A stretch of DNA of 64,000 nt from Pomphorhynchus laevis (Eukaryota; Acanthocephala; Palaeacanthocephala; Echinorhynchida; Pomphorhynchidae). This document shows positions 1 through 8,689 of this stretch, in pieces (position 1 is the first letter of the stretch; the number at the start of each line of letters is the position of its first letter). A model generated the notes under the pieces. The model ran no database searches and had not been told where the DNA came from. It saw nothing but the letters and a program-made list of their open reading frames with translations. The DNA lies in contig WNNJ02000915.1 of assembly GCA_012934845.2 (NCBI GenBank), positions 1-64,000 on the forward strand. The letters run 5' to 3'. Made by a program: the position numbers and the translations under genes.

Positions 1-261
1 GGTTAATAAAGGTTTCTTCTTCAAGTTAATTTAGAATTTTTGGTAATTAGTAGAAATTAAATCAGCTAACTGAGTCTACGTATTTAATATAATTATAAAA
101 TAAACAAAACATAGTAATGCTAAATCAAAATTTAATAATTAATATAATAAAATAAATTATAGTTTTCAGATTTTCTATAATTTTAATCAAGTTAAAATAA
201 AAAATTGAAATTTAAAATAAACGTCATTTTTATGAATTGACTAATAAATAACAGACGTTGT

Positions 262-360
262 ATCAGAATAAGAATTAGAGGTCATCAGGAGGAACTGCTA
301 TGCTATCAGGTTTCGGCCCATAACTTCTCTACCCAACATAGCAGCGGGGCCAAATACATG
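262..360 (-). other. PLE 3' structured module (copy A)
   Basis: On the minus strand this ~100-bp unit contains CGCTGCTATG, GGCCGAAACC, GATAGCATAGCAG, CCTGATGACC and CTCTAATTCTTATTC in that order. The stretches CTGCTATG (337-344 on plus) and CATAGCAG (294-301) are complementary and can form an 8-bp outer stem. Close relatives lie at 16.5, 16.95, 23.7, 24.0, 25.5, 42.1, 46.5, 46.9, 54.6 and 63.2 kb, usually just downstream of the PLE stop or alone, so it is the 3' untranslated end of this family. Its role is unknown; terminal structure needed for priming or processing is an inference. Confidence 0.7.
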
Positions 361-950
361 TAATGATGTATTTCTTCTGATAAAACTATCTAGTATCTTA
401 TTCTAATGCAAAGTATATTATTTATTATCCATCCATAAAAATTTGTCACATAAGAGTTTAAATTTATTCTTTTTATTATTGTGCTGATTTATATATTTTA
501 CTATTTTTGCTTGATGATATTTTTATAGTAACCTAGTTTAAAATATGTATCTATTAAATTATTTAAATGATTTTGATGAAAGGCAATATCATTACATATT
601 GTTGCAATTCTTAAAATTTCATTATTTAATGTATTATATTTTATATTATATGGTATGCATGAATGCTCATGCAAAAATATGTTTCTTGTAAATTTAAACA
701 TGTCATCTTTACGATATAAATTAATAGTAGTTTTAGTTAATGTTAATTTAATGTTCATATCTAGATATACACCTTCTTTATCATTAATATTGGTTTTGTT
801 AAGAATAAGGCTTTCTGGATAAATGTGCTCACTAATTGAATAAAAATTATTAGAATTCAATACACATATATCATCAATGTATCGAAACATATATTTCATA
901 TATTTATATTGTTTAGATTTAGTTTTTACACAGTTATGAACAAATTCATA

Positions 951-2611
951 TTATATAAAGCTTAAAAACAAGTCAGCTATAATTGGGCTACTATTACCAC
1001 CCATTGGAACACCTTTTACTTGTCTAAATATAGATGTCCCTACTTTTAAATAATTTTGATTTATCAAAATATTTAAGGATTCTATTAATTCAATTTTATC
1101 CATATATTTATATTTATTTGATGGTTTAATTTTTGTTAGATAGGCGTTATAATTATTATAACATATATATGTATATCTTTTTCCGAATATAAGATTAATT
1201 AATTTTACTAACGCTTCTTTAATATCTACTAAACCTAGATTTGTATAAAGAGTACTAAAATCGTATGTATTTATATTTTGAAAATTTATTCCTTTTGTCT
1301 GTTCTAAAAATTCTTTTGTAGAATTAATACTGAAATAGTGTTTTATACCAGTATTAATTTGGATTACCTTGCGATATTTTTTAAAGGGTGCTTTAATTAC
1401 TTTAAGTATATTATTCATATAGACAGAAAGTGGTTTAATGTACATTTAAACGCACTACATATGAACCTAGGTTTTATTGGATTTTTATGTAATTTTGGAT
1501 TCCAATATAATATAGGCATAGTTTTATTATCTGATTCAACCTTTATACCCTTTTTATCCATTATAGAACAGTGACTTGTAATAATTGTTTGAAAACTCAA
1601 CTCACTACGTTCATATGTTGGATTTACATTTAAATCATTAGAATTAACCTCTTTCACTAGTATATCATAATAAAGCTTTTTGCATATGAAGACAAAGTTA
1701 TCACTAGCTTTATCAATAGTTGTTATTATATAGTTATTTGTGTCGTTGTTATTATTTAATCTATATTTATACCCTTTTGATAGCAGCTTTCTTAATTCAC
1801 AATTTTCAATTAATTCTAGATTATGGCAACATATATGTTCATTTATTTTATCAAAACTAAGACTTTTACAATAGCATTCTGTTTCCATTATGTTTCTAAT
1901 ATTATCGTTACATATTGATTTTAATTCTTTATTATAATTACAAATTTTTCGTCCTAATGGTGGTAGGAGTTTATACCTTATTTTAGGAATATATTTACTT
2001 AAATCTGACCCTATTATTTCTTTACTTTTAGAATTATTTAAAAGTCCGGCTATATTTATGTTATCTATACATTTATTAATAAAGTTTATGGTTAATGTAT
2101 ATTTTCTATTGTTATTATTTACATTTATTGTACGATTATAGTATTTTGTATTACAATAACTGTCTATTATACAACTTAGCCTATCATAGTCGTTAATTAA
2201 TTTTTGATTTATTGAACATATGATATATTTAGAAAAACTTCTTATATTTACATAAAGATATTTTAGCTTATTATCACTTAAAAGTTGTTTTAATATTTCT
2301 GATTGTTCATTTATAAACATATCTTTTTTAATATTTTTAACTCTATTTTTCCTATTCCTTTGATCACCATGACTTCTTGGTTTGCGTTTAACCGGATTAT
2401 TATAATATAGTTGTTTATTATGTATTATACTACTTCTGCCAATTCCTTGTACCACGTCATTCAATCCTAATGGGTACATGGAATTAAGCGTTTTAATCCA
2501 AAAATCTTCTTTTTCTAATAGTTTTTGATTTAATATTGAAATGTTTTCTTCGATAATATGTTCTAAAATAAATAATTTACAGTTTTTAATATCATGTCCT
2601 ATTAATCTCAT
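951..2611 (-). pseudogene. PLE copy A polyprotein: GIY-YIG remnant plus reverse transcriptase
   Basis: Two overlapping open stretches (2611-1415 and 1445-951), plus a third at 899-501, encode one PLE polyprotein in different frames. The first 60 residues match the end of a GIY-YIG nuclease. A basic linker follows (KRKPRSHGDQRNRKNRVK), then Cys/His-rich residues (CYCK...HICCH). Next comes the RT entry block with TTIDKASDNF, which corresponds to the conserved K-A-D-K region of PLE RTs, and PKLHKNPIKPRF. The RT palm lies at 951-1445, and the YIDD box plus thumb at 501-899. It resembles the 476-residue stretch in copy B almost residue for residue. It is an old copy and not expected to make a functional enzyme. 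Confidence 0.75.
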
Positions 2612-2617
2612 ATGTTT

Positions 2618-2690
2618 TTGAATATGCAGTAGTCGAAATGTTTATGAATATGCAGTAGTCGAATTGTTTATACAGTAGTCGAATTGATTA
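2618..2690. repeat. Short tandem repeat at PLE 5' junction
   Basis: Three imperfect copies of a ~22-nt unit built around GCAGTAGTCGAATTGTTTA abut the 5' end of PLE copy A. The same block sits at copy B (27,822-27,894). Short tandem runs at truncated 5' ends are often seen with target-primed retroelement insertions. Confidence 0.6.
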
Positions 2691-2810
2691 CTACAGTACT
2701 CATTGGCAGACAAATATCTAAATATATCATATTACTCAAACTAATCAAATAATCCGTTGATACGGACAATACTTGGAATCAGATCTAATTGCAATATAAC
2801 CAGTAAATTT

Positions 2811-2881
2811 GCGTTGGCCGGGAGTCGAACCCGGATCGTCTGCTTGGAAGGCAAACATGCTGACCGTTACACCACCAACGC
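2811..2881 (-). tRNA. tRNA-Gly (anticodon TCC)
   Basis: The minus strand folds as a complete 71-nt tRNA. The acceptor stem pairs GCGTTGG with CCAACGC. The D arm carries GTGTAACGGTCAGC, the anticodon loop is CTTCCAA with anticodon TCC, and the T arm is CCGGGTTCGACTCCCGG with the B-box GGTTCGACTCC. There is no intron. It decodes GGA glycine codons. It lies 170 bp upstream of the truncated PLE end and is copied exactly at 28,015-28,085. A third gene at 16,221 differs by one D-loop base. Confidence 0.95.
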
Positions 2882-3155
2882 GAAGTTAACATAAATGTAA
2901 TCAAAGATAACTTTATACAAAATATAAAGAAAATTATTTAAAAAACAATTATCTTAATAAACTTCCGCTGCCTATACTATGTTGTCCTTTAGAAATTAAC
3001 CACGCCGTAAACATATTGATATTTTTGCTAAAACAACATTTTATGAATTCGACACTGTCATTTAAAAACCGATTTTAGACGTGTCTACAATTAATATTCG
3101 CGTTAACTTACGATTTCGAGGTTATAATTTTGAATTACTATCAAGTAGATAAAGT

Positions 3156-3347
3156 ATGTATAATATAATATACATACTTAATCCGAGGCACATTCGGGAT
3201 TTATTGCACGCATTCCGTATTAATACTCCCGAAGAAGTTTGTAAAAAGCATGCAGGTTTAGCCTTTGGGGTTTGTGTCGTTAATAAAAGTTTTAGCGAAG
3301 TTCTTTCCGATTTAAGAAGGAAATTTATTGGTACAAAAAATGAATAA
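3156..3347 (+). CDS. Hypothetical short reading frame, unrecognised
   Basis: This 63-codon frame opens after ...AAAGTATG and ends MYNIIYIL...LRRKFIGTKNE. I do not recognise any family. The segment LNPRHIRDLLHAFRINTPEEVCKKHAG looks like ordinary soluble protein, with fewer AT-driven residues than random frames in this DNA, so it could be an exon or a gene fragment. No splice partner is evident. An identical copy is at 28,360-28,551. A minus-strand frame at 3,743-3,519 (74 codons) is also unassigned. No function is claimed for either. Confidence 0.2.
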   Translation: MYNIIYILNPRHIRDLLHAFRINTPEEVCKKHAGLAFGVCVVNKSFSEVLSDLRRKFIGTKNE

Positions 3348-3956
3348 ATTAACGTCGAGTTGTAGAGTTCTACGAAGGTTAATGTTGTACTTGACGACGG
3401 TTGAGAAAACGATATATTTGAGGGTGTCCTCGCAAAGTTCTTGGGGATGCATGCGGGTGGTGATCTGACAACAGCGAACGTGAGTTGGCGTTTGATTGTT
3501 GTTATTGTTTTAGCCTAACTACATGTGCTCGGTATAGATTTCAGAGTAGCGATTGTAGTATTTTATGCAGTATTTTACGATAATAACGTTATTTGTTCTA
3601 ACTTTTGTTAATTTACTTTTATCGTGTATTTTAAAATAATTTGGTATAACAAATACTTTATGACAGATGCTTTGATACAGATGACTAAAATTCAAAAATG
3701 TGTTAACATCATTGTTCTTCAACATTATTCTTGTCATCAACATAACTTTGGAAAAGGTAAATCAAATCGTAGAGTGTCATTCGTTCTGTTTTGAATATCA
3801 CACCGGTGTTGTCTTCTAAACAGATGAAAAAAGATCATTAAACGGCAGATTTAATAAATTTAACGAGTACAAACATTATGAAAAGTAAACCCGCTTCATC
3901 ACCGGGTGCATCTACATCTTCTGATAACGTGACCTTGTGGCTTTGACGTGCGCTCA

Positions 3957-4045
3957 CACAGAAGTCATTAGAGAGTGTATGTTCGAGGTTTGAACCCCGT
4001 ACATAGAGTTGTCAATGTACATTCACCATTCGGCCACGCGAAGAT
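3957..4045 (-). repeat. tRNA-like / SINE-like head with A and B boxes
   Basis: On the minus strand TGGCCGAATGG fits a Pol III A box, and GGGGTTCAAACCTC about 40 nt downstream fits a B box, the spacing found in tRNAs. The segment between them pairs poorly as an anticodon arm (GTACAT / ATGTAC ends instead), so it is not a functional tRNA. A tRNA-derived SINE or a decayed Ser/Leu-type tRNA is the best reading. The body may continue to about 3,880. The duplicate lies at 29,161-29,249. Confidence 0.35.
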
Positions 4046-4620
4046 GAAAAAACATTAGAGAAACAATTAAAAGAATTTAATTAAGCAGCGCCAATTAGTA
4101 TTCAAATTTAAAGTCTAATCTTCACTGCCTATTTTAAAATAATATTTATTATATTTTACACTTTTATAAATAATATTTTACGTATATAGCAAATGCATTA
4201 TATATGTCAAAATTAAATTATAAATTTAATTATTAAATTATAATTATCATTATATGCATTATGTCAGAATTAAATTTTTAACTTTAAAATTAATATTTAA
4301 ATAAAATCAATTAATTATGAATATGTTTAAGAGACTAGATGAGAATATAATTCAAAAATAATAGTTTTATTTAAAATAATATTTTTTATTTTATAATTAA
4401 AAATATAGTTATTAAAATACTAATTTATTAAAATGTCAATAAAAATATTATAATCAATTATAACAATTGTTCCTGGACCAGGATTGAAAAAAATTTATTA
4501 ATAAAAAATATTAATGATATATTAATAATATATATTATCTTATTAATATTATTAATAATATTTATGTTATTAATATTATATAATATTTTTGAAGGAAGAA
4601 AAGGTTTTTTTAAGTGGCAA
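4046..4620. other. AT-rich intergenic DNA
   Basis: This stretch is very AT-rich with runs of TTAATA and ATTAAT, the latter clustering at 4,500-4,590 next to the end of the LINE and possibly representing its simple-repeat tail. I see no gene, RNA or clear promoter here. Confidence 0.6.
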
Positions 4621-5580
4621 ATGTGACTATCAGTCACTTACAAGCCCACTAAAATGGCAAAAAAAATAGAAATTAGGTTTCCGTAGAAATGTAATTAAAC
4701 GTTTTTAAATTGTACATATGAAGATGATGCAGTAACATTTGAGAGAAGATTGTTCCACAGTTTAGGCCCTGCAATCGAGTATGATCGATGCGCGGTGAGC
4801 GAAAAATGACGTGGAACATATAATCTTGATCTTGTAGAATGACTGCGAAGCGAAATCTTGATCTTGTAGAAGTTGTGGATTTACTGGGTAATGTAGGTAA
4901 GATGAGCTGTGAAGGAGCGTTGGCATTTATGATATTCACATATAGCATGCTAGTTTAAACCTTATGCGGTTCGTGATGTCCAGCCAAGACAGCGAATTAA
5001 AATAACGCGATATGTGATCGAATTTCCTTAAGCGAAAAATAACTCTAACTGCCGAATTTAGAATACTTTGCAAAGATTTGAGCGATGATTTCGAGTAATT
5101 AATAAGACTGACAGAATAATCAAGTTTGGAAATCAGAAGAGAATTCACTAATTTCACTGTAGTGAGAGTATCGAGATGATGTCTTACTTGCCTAATGTCC
5201 CTCAAGATAAGAAAACAGCATTGAGCTTTGTGTCTGATGAAAGGAAGAAATGACAATTGGGAAACAAATGAAATTCCGAGAATAGTCATAGAAGTGACTA
5301 CCGATAAAGTAAAGTCAGAAATTTTGATTGAAATGTTCGGATCAGACAAAGAGTGAGGTGTTATCCACATAAGGGTAGATTTTTTCGTATTTATTACTAA
5401 ACGTAATGATGTCAAATGTCCACAAAGATGATTTAGACAATCAGAAGCAATGTCTGCAAGATCATTAACGGAATAAGGATCACAGTCTGCATACAGCACG
5501 ATGTCGTCTGCATATTGAATTAAATGAAAATCATAAGGAGAGGCTATATATGCTAGGTCGCCAAGAAACGTGGCTTTTGA
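4621..5580 (-). mobile_element. CR1/L2-type LINE, 5'-truncated 3' part
   Basis: Reading leftwards from 5,580, the frame starts at the YADD-type catalytic box region (IQYADDIVLYADCDP, with a second open frame from 5,499). It continues through RT thumb and connection motifs: LRLVINTKKS, LGISFVSQL, HKAQCCFLILRDIRQ, KLVNSLLISKLDYSVSLI and SWLDITNRIRFKLACYM. The last part (4,948-4,673) ends in the usual WN-type tail region (GLNCGTIFSQML). The 3' end carries GTGACTGATAGTCACATTTGCCAC, similar to the 3' ends at 8,690 and 18,700 (shared CATTTGCCACGT). The nuclease and most of the RT are missing, so this is a dead fragment. Copy 2 is at 29,825-30,784. Confidence 0.8.
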
Positions 5581-5815
5581 GTGAGTTGTAGGTTAAAAGA
5601 TTCTTGGTTATAACTACTAACAATAAAATACATAATTTATTCGAGCAAAGCTAAAAGTATCAATTAACTGATTACAAATTATTTAAAAAATATCATCATC
5701 GAATCTGAGTGAGTTGTAGGTTAAAAGATTCTTGGTTATAACTACTAACAATAAAATACACAATTTATTCGGGCAAAGCTATAAGTATCAATTAACTGAT
5801 TACAAATTATTTATT
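5580..5815. repeat. Tandem duplication, ~126-bp unit, two copies
   Basis: Two direct copies begin with GAGTGAGTTGTAGGTTAAAA at about 5,580 and 5,706, with a few differences (for example CATAATTTATTCGAGC against CACAATTTATTCGGGC). The first copy starts exactly where the LINE relic ends, so the duplication may reflect the insertion or its repair. The same pair is present at 30,784-31,019. Confidence 0.85.
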
Positions 5816-6430
5816 GTTTATTATTTATTATTAAATAATAAATAATATTTATTTTATTATTTATTAAATTATTTATTATTTTTAAATTATCAATCTTACA
5901 TGTATTTTTCTGTGCTCATTTATCATGCTTATCTTTAAAAACAATAGATACGCTGAGGTGGGTTAGGCTTTTTCCGGCTGAATGTGCGTACCTGTGCCAC
6001 TACTAACAATTGAATCAATCAATAAAATTTATCCATATCAAGAAATAGGAAGAAAAATAATGCTCGTTTTATTGGCTTACGTATGACTTTTACTGCACTG
6101 ACTTTATATTCTTTTATAATCTTTTTATATGTCTAAACCGATAGGCCAAGTGGCCTCAATAAATTACTACATTATTATTAGTGTAATAAGCATGTATTAT
6201 TATAGCATTTATGTTTTATACCCATAAGAATATTTTGTTTAAGAATAAATATTAAAATTGTTATCATCTAATTAACTGCATACAATTGTGATACAAGCGT
6301 TATTTATATAACAAATCACTAAACAACTGTAAATAAATTTCGGAATTAAAATGAAATAATTTTATACCAAACGAGATATACTGCAGTGCACATTATAACC
6401 TTCATCATATATATGAACAAATTGTTTATT
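5816..6430. other. AT-rich DNA without recognised gene
   Basis: The stretch has TTATTTATTA runs at 5,815-5,880, then mixed AT-rich sequence. I see no coding region or RNA gene. Confidence 0.5.
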
Positions 6431-6434
6431 ATAT

Positions 6435-6679
6435 ATATAGTTTTGAAAACAAGTAGAAAGACCCCCAAAAAAGCAGTGCAAAATTTATTTAGACGTATCG
6501 GGTTACTCGCCCTTCTTTAATTGTATGTTATTTATTTCTCAAACTTTTTTAAACTAAACTTTTTAAAAGTTTGAGAAATAAATAACATACAATTAAAGAA
6601 GGGGGAGTAGTCCGAAACGTTTAAATAAATTTTGCACTGCTTTTTTGTCTGGTCTTTCTACTTATTTTCAAAACTATAT
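6435..6679. mobile_element. Foldback (MITE-like) element, ~245 bp
   Basis: The whole block is an imperfect palindrome. The left arm (TATAGTTTTGAAAACAAGT, GCAGTGCAAAATTTATTTAG, TTAATTGTATGTTATTTATT) is mirrored by the right arm, ending AAGTAGAAAGACC in reverse complement. Arms are about 110 bp with a short centre near 6,550. It has no coding capacity. The arms end in a module with a small stem (GGG...CCC) followed by CGAAACGTTTAAATAAAT. Duplicate at 31,639-31,883. Confidence 0.8.
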
Positions 6680-7075
6680 GGCCAAATTCCAATAGGCGAA
6701 TCCCCGACAATATTCTATAAACAATAAATAAATGTAAATAAATTGCTGGTTTTAATTAAATATTCAAATTCCAATATTAAATTCGTACTCCTGTTTGAGT
6801 CCCAAAAATTAAAGGATTATTCGAGTGTTCCAAGTTCAAATTCTGGTATAATTTGAACTTGGAATAGAGCTGTCATGTTGTTGGGGAGGAAGATTGCATG
6901 ATTATAAAATTCGAGATGGGTGAGTGGGTTTCAGTTTTATTTTTAAGCCTGAGTAATGGATGCATTATATGTAAGAAAATGCTTATTTGAATATTTGACT
7001 ATTCTTGATTGTCCTATGATGGCGGTAAGCCGAAATATCGTTTATATATGAATTTGAAGTTGTATATTTAAGTAT
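6680..7075. other. Downstream region of MRPL53; small hairpin
   Basis: The only clear structure is a 14-bp inverted repeat TCCAAGTTCAAATT / AATTTGAACTTGGA at 6,829-6,866. The MRPL53 3' untranslated region should lie at the right edge of this stretch. I see no other gene. Confidence 0.4.
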
Positions 7076-7423
7076 TTAAACTATGATTTTTAAAATATGA
7101 ATTGTGTACGCGTTAATTTGAAGAAAGGTACTACCAAATTGCAAAATAAGCTGAGGTTCTGAATTATCAGATTTGACAACCGTCTTTAAAGTACATCTAG
7201 AATTAGTGTTCCTGATATTTCGTGTTGACAAATGGAATAGAATTTCCCTAAATTCAAGAGGGAAATTATAAGGTAATTTGACTGTAATATCGACTTGCCT
7301 AATTGAACGAGTTCCTGCTCTCCACGGATCAAACTCAATCGTTACAGACTGACATTTTTTCAGGGTAGTTAATGCGAACAGTTTATAGGCACTAGAAATG
7401 GCAGGATGGGCAACATTTTTCAT
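7076..7423 (-). CDS. MRPL53: Mitochondrial large-subunit ribosomal protein mL53
   Basis: This encodes a component of the mitochondrial 39S ribosomal subunit. Exon 1 is 7423-7299 and exon 2 is 7247-7076, joined across a 51-nt intron (7298-7248) with a GC-AG pair (AG|GCAAGT ... TTTAG|G). The spliced product is 98 residues, close to the ~112 of vertebrate mL53. It contains LKKCQSVTIEFDPW, SIREILFHLSTRNIRNTN and SEPQLILQFGSTFLQINAYT, which align with the mL53 pattern (K-x-V-x-V-x-F-C-P-F ... STRxFL ... TNxxC ... SEPxxxxxFxDG). The intron length is a multiple of three and open, so it reads through without splicing; family alignment shows the 17 extra residues do not belong. An identical copy is at 32,280-32,627. 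Confidence 0.75.
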   Translation of the reverse strand: MKNVAHPAISSAYKLFALTTLKKCQSVTIEFDPWRAGTRSIRQVDITVKLPYNFPLEFREILFHLSTRNIRNTNSRCTLKTVVKSDNSEPQLILQFGSTFLQINAYTIHILKIIV

Positions 7424-7668
7424 CTTTTATTTTATATTGTAATTATTGAATGGTCAATCAGTATACAGGCAATTTAACAAGTAATGAGTAATTTCTCAAA
7501 TCTGAAAAGTTTAAATATTTAAATATTAATTGGTTAATTTTATTAATTTGTTTAATAAACGAGATATATATCAGCCATATTTAAATTTTTCTAAATAATG
7601 TTTCAAGATCATACTTATTGTAATAAACAAAGAAAGAAATTGTTCTAAATATTATATTTATCTTTTTT

Positions 7669-8075
7669 ATTGCGAACCATCCCCGAGAATACAAAAAGAA
7701 CTTTATTTATTTGACATTTCGACTGTACTTATCAGTCATTTTCAATTGCATGTATATTAGATCCCAAACTTTTTTAACTTTTCTTAAAAAAGTTTGTGAT
7801 TTGATATACATACAATTGAAAAGGACTGTAATATTATAAGGTAATGACTGAAAATTATAAGCTAATTTGACTGTAATATCGACTTGCCTAATTGAACGAG
7901 TTCCTGCTCTCCACGGATCAAACTCAATCGTATAGACTGACATTTTTTCAGGGTAGTTAATGCGAACAGTTTATAGGCACTATAAACTGTTCGCATTATT
8001 GAAAAGGACTGCTAAGTACAGTCGAAATGTCAAATAAATAAAGTTCATTTTGTATTCTCGGGGATGGTTCGCAAT
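7669..8075. mobile_element. Foldback element carrying a captured MRPL53 fragment
   Basis: Terminal inverted repeats of ~63 bp (ATTGCGAACCATCCCCGAGA at 7,669; its complement ends at 8,075) enclose inner palindromes and a ~115-bp segment (about 7,862-7,978). That segment copies the neighbouring MRPL53 gene from within intron 1 into exon 1, equivalent to about 7,265-7,390. Because the intron part is included, the source was genomic DNA and not mRNA. A frame of 78 codons (7,943-7,707) over it is a by-product. Near the right arm TTGAAAAGGACTG-loop-CAGTCGAAATGTC forms a short stem-loop. Duplicate at 32,873-33,279. Confidence 0.85.
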
Positions 8076-8689
8076 AATATAGTTACTTTTGACCCGAAAG
8101 CAATTCTCAACGATATTATATCTACGATAATCTTTTAAATAATGAAGATGTGCTTTACCCAATATGTACATTGGCAAATATCTGATTTTTCATATATTTA
8201 GAGTTTTATCAACAAGGCATGATGAGATACTTGTGTGTTTATAATCATCAAATTATAAGCCGTTTTGAAGTAAATGCAAGTTTGCTAGTTATTTGAAGGA
8301 AGACTTATGTTCATCTTAACATACAGACTTTTCAATTTCTGCTTAAATATATCATCTGTTTTTGGAATAAAAGAGTTTGGAAGATTTTATTTTAACAGAG
8401 CATCGATCTAATTGAGCAAGATATGGTAAAATAGTTGAAATTTTATTAGAAGAACAAACTATGAGTTATACAAAGCGGTATCGGAATTCAATTTTTCTAA
8501 AATTGCTCGCACTTGAGTAGCTTTGAGTTCATACTACAGTAAGATCATGGAATAAGTAAATAATAATTTTGTATTTATTAAATAAATATTAACAGATATT
8601 AGGTGAGTGAACTTGTTACTGACAAAATCTTTTAATTTCAAACTTTGCGAAAAAGATAATTTTGAAGTTAAAAGAATTTTAAGAAAATG
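8076..8689. other. AT-rich DNA without recognised gene
   Basis: Short frames exist on the minus strand but none resembles a known protein. The right end adjoins the LINE 3' tail. Nothing else is supported. Confidence 0.4.

Larger units (their letters stand above)
1..2640 (-). mobile_element. Penelope-like retroelement, copy A (Naiad-type domain order)
   Basis: This element reads right to left. Its 5' end near 2,640 opens directly in the C-terminal part of a GIY-YIG nuclease domain (residues like EDFWIKTLNSMYPLGLND), so the element is 5'-truncated. The reverse transcriptase follows, with DFSTLYTNL (motif A), GVPMGGNSSPIIADL (motif B) and FRYIDDI (motif C). The 3' region (420-262) holds a recurring structured module, and 1-260 is an AT-rich stretch with the end motif found at other copies of the family. 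An N-terminal GIY-YIG ahead of the RT is the permuted order known for Naiad/Chlamys PLEs; that assignment rests on motif reading alone. The coding region is broken, so this copy looks inactive. Confidence 0.8.

Noticed and set aside
3957-4045. Functional tRNA-Ser or tRNA-Leu
   Set aside because: A and B boxes are there, but the acceptor and anticodon stems do not pair properly.
7707-7943. Second small MRPL53-like gene
   Set aside because: Only an exon 1-intron piece is present, inside a foldback with terminal inverted repeats and no exon 2. It is a captured fragment.
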